A stretch of 64,000 nt of DNA from Adineta vaga. Taxonomy: Eukaryota; Rotifera. The stretch covers positions 5,208,001 to 5,272,000 of the forward strand of contig CP075492.1 of assembly GCA_021613535.1 (NCBI GenBank), read 5' to 3'. A program made the position numbers and the translations under genes. Of this stretch, positions 11,481-20,875 are shown piece after piece. A model generated the notes under the pieces. That model saw nothing but the letters and a program-made list of their open reading frames with translations, was not told the DNA's origin and ran no database searches. How positions within the stretch are numbered: the first letter of the stretch is position 1; each line of letters begins with the position of its first letter.

Positions 11481-11949
11481 TTTTCTGATTACCTTTTTTT
11501 AAATAAACATTTTAACATATGGTTAACTAATATAAGTGATTGAAATCGATTTTTTAAAGCTGTGAAGTTATTTTAGCAGAAAGATAATGCAATCAGTAAT
11601 ATACGCAGATTATGCGCACTGTATCAATTTCACTAACACATTTGTGATTATTACTTATATATTCAAAAAGAATTTCTCCACTTATTATATCAATTCTCTT
11701 CTTTGATGTTTTTCTTTTGAGAAAAAAACAGCAGATAATTTTGTCATTTCAAAATATATCCTAACATGAGATAGACAGAATATATACTAAAAACGATTAT
11801 TAATTTTCATGACATATTTATCTCGTTTTATTTCACTACTGTGCGTAGTGAAACATAGTCCGATCCAATTGAGCATCAATGTACTTAAAATAGGGATCAG
11901 ATCGTTTTGTTCCTCTTTCGTCCACTACTCCACATATCCCAATTGCCTA

Positions 11950-12390
11950 TGCGACTTGGTGGACATGTTGATGTATCGAAGATTTTACAAGAACTGAAGT
12001 TGAAGACAAACACACTCGACTATCTGTGTTTAGTAAAGTATATTCCTCCAAACAATGTGCTACACCGGAATGTGATGTCCCTATCTCATACAGTCTAGAG
12101 CATATACAAGAGATAAATGAAATTTTAAAGCACACAGAGGTCATGTTTTATTTGACTTCACCCATTATCGATGAACAGCGATGAGTTACATACAATAGTC
12201 CAACAAGTTTTGCGATTAACTACGTATTTGTGGCATATCCATCTTCCCAAAAATACCTGGATATTATCCATTTATGTCAATTATTACAGCATGTGAAAAG
12301 ATGGCTGATGATATTATCAAAGATGTTCGATCTTACAGTTTGAACGAATACTACTATAAACATAGTTTACTCTTATTTTTAAAATCATAA
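11950..12390 (+). pseudogene. Decayed coding sequence of unknown family
   Basis: A coding-like frame reads EDFTRTEVEDKHTRLSVFSK, VYSSKQCATPECDVPISYSL, EHIQEINEILKHTEVMFYLT and SPIIDEQR to a TGA at about 12181. It then continues in the same frame, VTYNSPTSFAINYVFVAYPS and onward, to a further stop. A second frame near the end reads KIPGYYPFMSIITACEKMAD and runs to TAA at 12388-12390. Upstream, another frame gives LPMRLGGHVDVSKILQELKL. The shifts between frames and the internal stop suggest a pseudogene. I cannot name the family. Confidence 0.3.
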
Positions 12391-12450
12391 TTTGAATTTT
12401 TATTAAATAAAAATGTAAATATCAAGACAATCATTGTGAGAAAGTATTTT

Positions 12451-14958
12451 TCATGTATCAGGTGCCATAATCAATTGAAAAACATGTTGTCGTTTTCTTT
12501 CTTGATCGTTCTGATTCGAATGTTGAAGAGTTAATTTTTGTTCACATTTTTCGCAATAGATCAATGAAGGACAATGGATGCAATCAAATCGAATTCCACG
12601 AACAGTTTCATGACAACCATCACATCTGCAAAAGTTTACGCATTGAAAACAAGTAAAGCTTTCGATTTCATACTCACGTGATATTTTCATGTACGACAAG
12701 TTTAGTTTTCGGATCATGAAAATCAGGCATGACATCTTCTGGTTTTCTATCAGTTGTTGGTACGTACTTCTTAGCATCATTCCATGTAAAACTTTGACCA
12801 CAACCGGATTGATTATTTCCACCATGATAATCTTGTCCACATATCATAGATGCACAACCACCCATATGTTGTACAACTCGATTACAATGTGGACAGAGGC
12901 GACAATTAGTTTCTTTATATTTTTCATCAGCCAATAGATTCTTATATGTCTGTTGTAATTTTACATTTCGAGCTCTATTTGCTTTTTGTTCTCGTTCAAA
13001 TTCTTTCAATCGAGCAGCATACACAGCGTCTTCTCTTGCTCTTGTCTGTAGATAACGACCACGTTCTTCAAGTAAAATAAAAGAAGAATGACTTTCAAAA
13101 TGTATTTGTATATTCTACCTGTATTACACCAAAAGTACCATTGTTGAGTGATCTCAGCTAATTGTTGACAATTTGTTCGATAGTGATATTGATCATTGCA
13201 TAATGAACAAAATTCATGATTGCATAATCGACAAACTACACGAAATCGTTCCATAGATTCTCTGGTTCAAATGCCCATTTACAATTTTGATTAGGACATT
13301 TGATCACACCTCTTCCACTACCTGCGTATCTTTCGAATGTTTTCTGTACTTGATATTGAACGAATTTATCTTGTTCTGCAGGCAAAATTCTCAATTGTCT
13401 TAGTTCACCATAAGGAAGTTGATAGGAACAAATACCACATGTAATAACTTCATTATTATTCATTTTTGTTCTACATGATGTTTCATAACAGTTATAACAC
13501 AATTTATGACTATCTGGACAACCAAAAACATAGATATCATCGTACAGATACGATTCCATACATATATCACATAGACGACTAGGAAGTTCCAAGGGAAAAA
13601 CATTATCTATGTAATCGAAAAGTAGCGAACATATAGTTAAATTTTGAATGCACAGATTTTGGTCGAGGGAAAAAACTTACCAAATTCTGCAAGTGCTTCA
13701 ACAATTGAACGTGCATCGATGGGTCGATGATATTTCTTTTGTGTTTCAATAAAGAAATCAATCTGTTGAGCACTAAATGGATATTTGGTATGTGGAAGAA
13801 GAAATTCGACTAGTTTTTGTTGTCGATGCATTGGTTCATTGCAACATTGTCGAACATGTTCTTCGATTAATGTAATTCCATATGGACAATGACAATAATT
13901 ACAAGGTATGGCATTTTCAAGATCACATGAATCAACATGTTGATCAAAATCACCAATAGTATCTGGATCAATGTAGAAATGACATCGAGAACATTGAGGA
14001 CGTTTTTGATTTTGAACAAGAGTTAGAAGACGTCGATATATACCTTGTTCCAAAGGTATCAAGGATAGATCATGACGAGAGAGTTGATAGTCACAGAACA
14101 TAGAATGACATACAGGTATTGATCGAGTTTCAATACATTCATTCAATGATTTGTGAAGACAATACAGACAGTAGACATGACGAGACGAACATCAATTTGA
14201 AAGGCTGAACCATCATGGTGACTTATAGCGGATGCACTAGATAAACAGGTAACAGTTGAATAGTGTTTCACCTTAACAAAATAGAGGTTAACCAGATGAC
14301 TTACCAATTTAAACAAGAATCTTTTGTTTGTCCATTTGTAGTTGTGGAATTAATATCATCCGGTGATTGAGGAACACAAGCTTGAACATGAGCTACATAA
14401 TCTATTTCAGCAATTGGTTTGAAACACCAAATACAATCTCGAGTGAATTTTCGATTTGAGGTAGTAACTGTTTGTGAATCATTCTAAATGGTAGCTGTTT
14501 CAAGTTTGATGATTTTCTATCGATAAAATTACCTGTGGAAGAGATGATGCATCTACCATTTCATAGTCGTCTTCCTTATTATCAGTTTGACACGTTTGAC
14601 AATGTTGAAGTAAATTTTTGACTATTTTATTACACAATGGACATTGACCTACATTTAAATCATATGGATTGGTTTCTTCTTGGACAAAGCATTGTTGCAA
14701 ATGAGTTGAATACTGATTTGTATCAATTTTTAGTCTACATCGAATGCACGTTGTTTGTGTATCCATAGACGACAACTCAGACGAATAATGATGAAACTCA
14801 TGCATGTTCTCCGATTGTTGATAGTTGGAAACTACCAACATACACCAAAAGACATGTTCTTCAAATAAAAAAAAAGGAAATTTTGTAAGCTTACTATTAT
14901 GATCAGTATCAGTTAAAGTCGTAGACTGGTCTATAGTGAAATTCAATGATGGATACAT
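12451..14958 (-). CDS. RING-IBR-RING (RBR) ubiquitin ligase with C-terminal ZZ zinc finger; two apparent frameshifts
   Basis: Multi-exon gene. In order it carries: N-terminal Cys/His fingers (TCIRCRLKIDTNQYSTHLQQ; QCPLCNKIVKNLLQHCQTC; DCIWCFKPIAEIDYVAHVQA); a first RING-like unit (CLNC...CSSRHVYCLYCLHK...PVCHSMFC); two more TRAF-like fingers (SRCHFYIDPDTIG; PCNYCHCPYG); RING1 of the RBR (LCDICMESYLYDD...CYNCY...CGIC); an IBR (VIKCPNQNCKWAFEPEN...VCRLCNHEFCSLCNDQYH); RING2 (RLCPHCNRVVQHMGGCASMI, catalytic Cys expected in GGC); and a ZZ finger (CDGCHETVRGIRFDCIHC...YCEKCE...HVFQLI). RBR ligases form a thioester with ubiquitin on the RING2 cysteine before transfer. The reading frame breaks by one base at about 14192-14194 and again at about 13255-13262, with no room for introns. 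The gene is therefore damaged, or the assembly has indels there. The other introns are canonical. Confidence 0.75.
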
Positions 14959-15420
14959 ACGATAACAACTTTATTGTAATTGTATAGCTATAATCTAAGA
15001 AGAAATAAACTTAAAGTAACACACTTTCCTTCTTTCAAAACATTTGACATCTGAGGACGTAGACGTATAACGACATAACGATCAATCAACAGTAAATATA
15101 AGAGTAGAAAAATGTGACTAAATCCCCAACATCATTTTGATTCATCAATAAATTTATGAATATGACGAAAGAACAACAAATTACAGGTAAATATTGAAAG
15201 TTTCATCATTGCTTTATCAGCACACGTTTCAACTATAACGTCATTTTCTAACCGAAAACAATGTTTATTCTCTTCCTTTCATGATTCATAACTGATGTGA
15301 ATAAGCTTAGTTGTATTTTTTTATTAGCAACAATAATCCAACATATGAATACAAATAAATACTGGTATTATTTTATTAATTTTTTTCGATTCATATATTT
15401 AACCTATAGGAAAAACAGTA
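14959..15420. other. Intergenic, nothing recognised
   Basis: AT-rich spacer between the 5' end of the RBR gene and the 3' end of the FkbM gene. No open frame with coding character. Confidence 0.45.
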
Positions 15421-16431
15421 TTAACACATATTTATTCGATTCATTTTAACCCAAAAAACATTGATCGGCCATCCTTTCAACGCATTCGTTATATTCAAAA
15501 CCTTGCACGCATCTTCAGTTGGAGTATAATTACGTTTTGTTAAAAACTCAACTACATACATTCCAAACGCTTGATTATGAGCTATTTGATACCATTCAAT
15601 ATAAATAATAGGTACATCGATATAATCAAAAACTTGTTTTCCACTTTCAAAAATGTAATATTCATATCCTTCAATGTCAGCTTTAAGTAGAAATGTACGA
15701 AGTTGAGTATGTTTTATTATAGGTAGAATATCATCGAATCGTATTGTTTTGACTATATAAGGATTGTTTAACGATTGATTAACCTTAGATGTACCTTGAA
15801 TTCCTTGACCACCAACATTTTCTGGATACTTGGATAGTTGTAAATATTCTCCCGACGCTGAAAAAATAGCATTTCCAATGAGAATAATATTCTTTTGAAC
15901 ATTTTCAATTTGACTTGCTTTAACGATTCTATTGTAATTGGGCTGAAAACATTCAATTGCAATCACGAAACGATTCATGCTGGCAGCAAACATGGTATAT
16001 ATGCCAAAATTAGCTCCGACATCGATGAGAGCCATCTCAGGATATCGTAACAGAATACGAAATAGTAATTTAAGATGATTGCTTTCGTAAAGTTGATTTG
16101 AGAGAAATAAACTACTGAGAAAATCGGTACGATTATGTACACAGACTGTAGTTCGTGTGTCATTGAATAATTCACTTGTTTTCACACAAGTAAAATTTTC
16201 GGTCATGGGTACATTTAAATCAACGATGTTCACTATCGATGACACTTTACCCTGTAACTGCTGTTTATGGATTGATATTGCAGGAGAATTGTGTGATTGA
16301 ATTATTGTCAGACGACCTGTTTGATTCAAAACAAGAATACAGATTACTGCAATAACGATTATAATGATGAAAAGATTTCGTTGTGAAAAATCAACATGTG
16401 ATTTTTTCATTAAGACATTTTCAATCGCCAT
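15421..16431 (-). CDS. FkbM-family methyltransferase, membrane-anchored
   Basis: Intronless, 336 residues. The N-terminus has a basic stretch (MKKSHVDFSQR) then one hydrophobic segment (NLFIIIIVIAVICILVLN), a type II signal anchor that would place the enzyme in the Golgi/ER lumen or outside. The catalytic part follows the FkbM pattern: MALIDVGANFGIYTMFAASM is the SAM-binding motif I (DxGANxGxYT), VIAIECFQPNYNRI is motif II with the acidic E, then IRFDDILPI (TLDD-like), and FLLKADIEGYEYYIFESGK matches the K-x-DIEGxE-x-x-VL signature. IYIEW closes the core. FkbM enzymes O-methylate sugars or secondary metabolites using SAM; the acceptor is unknown. A TATATATATATA stretch about 280 bp upstream could be the promoter. 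Confidence 0.85.
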   Translation of the reverse strand: MAIENVLMKKSHVDFSQRNLFIIIIVIAVICILVLNQTGRLTIIQSHNSPAISIHKQQLQGKVSSIVNIVDLNVPMTENFTCVKTSELFNDTRTTVCVHNRTDFLSSLFLSNQLYESNHLKLLFRILLRYPEMALIDVGANFGIYTMFAASMNRFVIAIECFQPNYNRIVKASQIENVQKNIILIGNAIFSASGEYLQLSKYPENVGGQGIQGTSKVNQSLNNPYIVKTIRFDDILPIIKHTQLRTFLLKADIEGYEYYIFESGKQVFDYIDVPIIYIEWYQIAHNQAFGMYVVEFLTKRNYTPTEDACKVLNITNALKGWPINVFWVKMNRINMC

Positions 16432-17184
16432 GTACTGCGAATTAATATATAACTGTAATGAAAAAGATGAAATAATGATGTTTACATTTGTGTTTATACC
16501 GCAAAACGTAAGGTACGAAGGAGAAGAAGAAAAAGGATAAAATAGAGAAAAACAAGGAGATACATATATTCACTATATTGAACGGCAATATCTCCACAAA
16601 ACAGACATCGACTAGGTTGATAGAATTTATCATAAAAGTGATAGAATTTATGAATAGTGTGCCTATTGACACAGTACCTTTGAGAAATAATCACGCAATT
16701 CCTTCCTCGTATATATATATACTAAAAAGTCTTTAATGTGAATATAATTGAAATCAACGGAAAGCGTTCCCTATAGTAAAGTGATCATTAAACAAAGTTT
16801 ATTTTCAAAACTACCCTCTGTAATTAAATCACAAATGTGATTCTCACAGTGAATTTTTAAATGAAATTCACATTTATTTTAATGATCAGATAGATACAAA
16901 TTTTCTTTCTAAATATTATATAGAATATTACAAACAGAGCTTTACACAAATCTTTTGTATTGATAATTGTCTATAGTGACTTTAAACCAACTATCAACAA
17001 ACTTATAGAGTTTTATTCATTCTCATACTTCTTTTTGAATTTGAAACTTACATCAGATATAGTTGCTTGGATGAATTTGTCATCAGACACATAAGAAGAA
17101 AGTCATTGATATGATAATTATAACAGTCTCCTATATTATGATATTCATGATCGTTTTTAGAGTTGTTGAAAGTTAACTTTAGTT
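16432..17184. other. Intergenic region with a TATA-like run
   Basis: Contains ATATATATAT at 16711-16720, possibly the core promoter of the FkbM gene on the minus strand. Two overlapping minus-strand frames (16442-16694) are hydrophobic, AT-driven and unconvincing. Confidence 0.35.
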
Positions 17185-17623
17185 ATGAGTATTAAATTAT
17201 ATCAAGTTGATGCTTTTACTGATCAACTGTTTAGTGGAAATCCAGCTGCTGTATGTCCATTGAATAAATGGTTACCTGATTCATTGCTTCAAAAATTTGC
17301 TACTGAAAATACTCTTGCTGATATAACATGTTTTATTCGAAAATCTACCAAAAATGAATATGAACTTCGATGGTTTACATCTGAGTTAGAAATAGACTTA
17401 TGTGGTCATGCAACAAGAGGATGATTTATATACTTTGGATTTTCCAGCTCGTCCAGCAGAAAAAGTTAATCTACCTAATGCATTGTTCTTCGGTTTTGCA
17501 AAAATCAGTGCTGTTTTGGGTGTTATTGCTACTACACCTCGTGATCAAGTTCTCCTGTCAGGAAAAGTAGTTATCCATTTAAAAGGTGAACGAATTGATG
17601 CGAAGCACCATACTTATCTGTAA
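17185..17623 (+). pseudogene. PhzF-family isomerase/epimerase pseudogene with internal deletions
   Basis: The start is intact and highly typical: YQVDAFTDQLFSGNPAAVCP and LRWFTSELEIDLCGHAT are PhzF N-terminal motifs with the catalytic-region Glu (NTLADITCFI). The frame then breaks after CGHAT at about 17412. It resumes in another frame with LYTLDFPARPAEKV and ends RDQVLLSGKVVIHLKGERID, which is the family C-terminus. PhzF proteins are normally about 260-300 residues in two similar halves. Here the middle is missing, including the GDPVTGSAH and SARGG regions. The total remnant is about 145 codons, so it cannot encode a working enzyme. PhzF genes in animals may be ancient or transferred from bacteria. 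Confidence 0.8.
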
Positions 17624-17773
17624 TATTAAATTTCTATCCTTTTATTATTTTAATTTAAAGAAAGAGAAAAATAGCCATGTGACGTGAATTACTTTTCTTA
17701 TCAAGAGAGAAAAATTGAGGAGTCATAAAAGAGAGGACAAAAGAAATCTTGAATTTCTACGAGGAAGAAACAA

Positions 17774-20530
17774 ATGTCGACACAAATAATATTAATCTGG
17801 TGTAGTGTTGAAAATATGGATACAAAATATGATGAATATACGTTAAATGTTTATTCTAATCATCAAATTTGTATGGATTATATAAAATCAATTCCAAAAA
17901 CGGAAACAATTTTTCTAATCATTTCGTTTTCGTTTGTTAATGCAATGTTACCTGAAATTCATAATTTAAGACAATTGAATTCCATTTTTCTCTATTTAAC
18001 GGAAAAAGAACATCAAATAAACGATAGCTTTTTAAATAAATATTCGAAAATCATTGGTACATATTCGAAAATCGAAGATTTATTCTTCTCGATTAAAAAA
18101 AATCATCAATATGTGATACAGAACAGTGAATCATTTAAATTCTACAAACAAAATCAAAAATCGATTCGTGATTTATCCAAAGAAGCTGGATCATTTCTTT
18201 GGTTACGATTATTCAAAGATGTTATTTTAAAATTACCACACGATGAACAAGCTAAACAAGAAATGATTGAGAAATTAAAAGAATGTTATCATAATGATAA
18301 TCAACAGTTGAAATCTATCGAAAAATTCAATCAAGAATACGATTCCGACCATGCAATTCTATATTATACAAAAGAACTCTTTTTATACACACAATTAAAT
18401 CGAGCTTTACGTACCGAAGATATTGATTTATTGTATAAATTTCGATATTTCATAATTGATTTGTCTACCAATCTTTTCAAAGAAAATCAATTATCAAAAG
18501 AACTTAATGATTCAGAATTAAAGTTATTTCGTGGTGTTAAATTATCACGTGAAGAAGCACAAAAATTAGAAGACAATGTCGGAAAACTTATTTCAACGAA
18601 TGGATATCTATCAACAAGTTTAGTGAAAGAAGTTGCTTCATCATTTCACGATTCATTAACAGAAGATGAAACGAATATTCTGTTTGAAATTTCATGTGAT
18701 TTAGAAACTATCAATTTTGTAATTATGGCACCAATATTTCATTTAAGTCAACATCATTTCGAAGAGGAAGTTTTATTTGATTTCGATTCAACATTTGAAA
18801 TCTTATCTGTGTGTAAAAATGAATCATTAAATCAACTTGTAGTCAAAATGAAAGTTACTGATGAAGGTTCAATACTTGCGCAAGAATATATCAAACAACA
18901 TCAATATCAAATAGCTACTAATAGTGCAATGCTTATCTATGGTCGTCTTTTAAATGAAATAGGACAATACGATAAAAGTCAACATTACTTTGAAAATCTA
19001 TTAAATAAATCGAATGAATCTGATCAAGTATTTATTCATTATCATCTCGGTATAATCCATTGTAATAAAGGACATTATGAAAAGGCTTTAGAATATTATC
19101 AGACTTCCTATGATATATTAACAAAAACAATAGCACCATCATCATCATCATCATCATCACAGAAAGCATCAATAGCAAATGTATTGAATGATATTGGAAC
19201 AGTTTATAATATCAAAGGAGATTATGAAACATCTCTTGATTATTATCATCGTTCATTAGAAATCGCTCAACAACATTCGATTTATTCCACAATAGCAATC
19301 TGTTTCGGAAGTATTGCCAATGTTTATCGTATTCAAGGTAAATATGATTTTGCATTAGATTATCAAATGAAATGTCTTAAAATCAAAAAACATTATCTTC
19401 CAACTGAACATAAAGAAATTGCACGAACATTAGATCATCTTGCTGCTATCTACAATGATAAAGATGATCTTAACAATGCAATGTTATATCATGAAGAAAG
19501 TTTGAAAATGAATAAACATTGTCTTCCCATTGAACATGATTTAATCGGATCAAATTTTCATCATATTGCGACAATTTATACAAATCAAGGAAGATATAAT
19601 GATGCATTATGTTATTACAATCGTTCTTTACATATTAAACAAAGAATTTTTCCTAATGGACATTTAAGTATTGTTAAAATTCTGAATAAAATTGGTTATA
19701 TCTATTATTTACAAAAAGATTATGATCAAGCATTGAATTATTTGAATCGATCATTACAAATGAGAGAACATTTCTTTTCTGATATTAATGATATTAGTCT
19801 TCTTCATAATTTAACGTATATCGGACTTGTATTGACAAAACAACAGAAACTTTTAGAAGCATTGGCATCGTTGACACGTGCAGAGACTCTCGCAAAAAAC
19901 TTGTTACCTGTTGGTCATGAAGATATGACAGATTGTTTAACAAATATGGCTATTTTATATCGTGAAATGAAAGATTATAGTAAAGCATCCGAATATTTTG
20001 ACAAAGCTTCACAAAATGAAGAACAAAATTGTATAAAGCCAAATTTGATACGATTAGCTCGAATTTATGATAATTTAGGTATTTGTTTATGTTATCAAGA
20101 TAATGATAAAACTGGAATTGCATATCGAATGAAAGCAGTTCGATTGATTGTGCAAGCATCTCCCCGTGTTCAACATGCGGATTGGATTGATACTGTTGCA
20201 AATGTATGTTTCGAAAAAGAATTGTATGTTTATGCATTTGAATGTTATTTATTAAGTTTAAATATGAGATTAGAATGTCTTCCAAATGATCATCTTGATG
20301 TCGCTGAAAGTTTAATGTTTCTTGGTGATGTTCATGTGAAAATAGATATTCAAAATAAAGCTCTAATGTATTATGAACAAGCATTGAATATTTATGAAGA
20401 TAAAGAACATTTTAATAGTATTTATGTTTTAAATTCGATGGGAACAGTCTATGAAAATATGCATCAGTATCATCTTGCATTGAACTACTTTACAAGAACG
20501 CTGTATTTGCAGAAAAATACTTTCCATTAA
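17774..20530 (+). CDS. ADP-ribosyltransferase (R-S-E class) with tetratricopeptide repeats
   Basis: Single-exon frame of 918 residues. An N-terminal alpha/beta domain (1-110; IILIWCS..., ETIFLIISFSF, LNSIFLYLTEK) resembles that of the two other ARTs in this window. The ART domain spans about 130-360: Arg253 in KLFRGVKLS, GYLSTS with Ser-Thr-Ser at 280-282, and the ExE loop FEEEVLF with Glu330 and Glu332, so the R-S-E triad is complete. From about 370 to the end are at least ten TPRs (for example ALEYYQTSYDIL, SLDYYHRSLEIA, ALCYYNRSLHIK). A run of eight serines encoded by TCA repeats lies at about 19136-19162. Such enzymes transfer ADP-ribose from NAD+ to arginine or other residues; TPRs probably choose the partner. 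The natural C-terminus appears frameshifted: another frame continues AEKYFPLNESVKTTNQSNVN to TAA at 20608-20610. Confidence 0.85.
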   Translation: MSTQIILIWCSVENMDTKYDEYTLNVYSNHQICMDYIKSIPKTETIFLIISFSFVNAMLPEIHNLRQLNSIFLYLTEKEHQINDSFLNKYSKIIGTYSKIEDLFFSIKKNHQYVIQNSESFKFYKQNQKSIRDLSKEAGSFLWLRLFKDVILKLPHDEQAKQEMIEKLKECYHNDNQQLKSIEKFNQEYDSDHAILYYTKELFLYTQLNRALRTEDIDLLYKFRYFIIDLSTNLFKENQLSKELNDSELKLFRGVKLSREEAQKLEDNVGKLISTNGYLSTSLVKEVASSFHDSLTEDETNILFEISCDLETINFVIMAPIFHLSQHHFEEEVLFDFDSTFEILSVCKNESLNQLVVKMKVTDEGSILAQEYIKQHQYQIATNSAMLIYGRLLNEIGQYDKSQHYFENLLNKSNESDQVFIHYHLGIIHCNKGHYEKALEYYQTSYDILTKTIAPSSSSSSSQKASIANVLNDIGTVYNIKGDYETSLDYYHRSLEIAQQHSIYSTIAICFGSIANVYRIQGKYDFALDYQMKCLKIKKHYLPTEHKEIARTLDHLAAIYNDKDDLNNAMLYHEESLKMNKHCLPIEHDLIGSNFHHIATIYTNQGRYNDALCYYNRSLHIKQRIFPNGHLSIVKILNKIGYIYYLQKDYDQALNYLNRSLQMREHFFSDINDISLLHNLTYIGLVLTKQQKLLEALASLTRAETLAKNLLPVGHEDMTDCLTNMAILYREMKDYSKASEYFDKASQNEEQNCIKPNLIRLARIYDNLGICLCYQDNDKTGIAYRMKAVRLIVQASPRVQHADWIDTVANVCFEKELYVYAFECYLLSLNMRLECLPNDHLDVAESLMFLGDVHVKIDIQNKALMYYEQALNIYEDKEHFNSIYVLNSMGTVYENMHQYHLALNYFTRTLYLQKNTFH

Positions 20531-20875
20531 ATGAATCTGTTAAAACAACAAATCAAAGTAATGTGAATCGTATTCAAGAATTAATTAATGTCAATTCTTC
20601 TGCTGACTAAGGTTCTTTTCTTGTTACTTACTATATAAATTAACTAAATCGTGTGCCATCTAATGATGATCTTGATTATACTAAAAATCATGTTTCATAT
20701 AGAGCAATGTAAGCCTATAGTTTGGTATTGATACCAAAAATTACGAGGACACCATTTTCAATAGTTGAATTTTATTGATTTAAAGGGATAAAATGAAGTT
20801 CATTTATCTTGTGATGAAAGTGTTTTGTATGCAAATAATGTAGAAGTGTTAGTATTTTTGTCGACTAAATATTTT

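Noticed and set aside
16442-16694. Hydrophobic minus-strand frames upstream of the FkbM gene
   Set aside because: Phe/Ile-rich translation of AT-rich DNA; overlapping in two frames; no splice connection to the FkbM exon that keeps frame.
19950-20384. 144-codon minus-strand frame within the ART-TPR gene
   Set aside because: Antisense of TPR coding sequence; low-complexity His/Gln-rich composition, no independent support.
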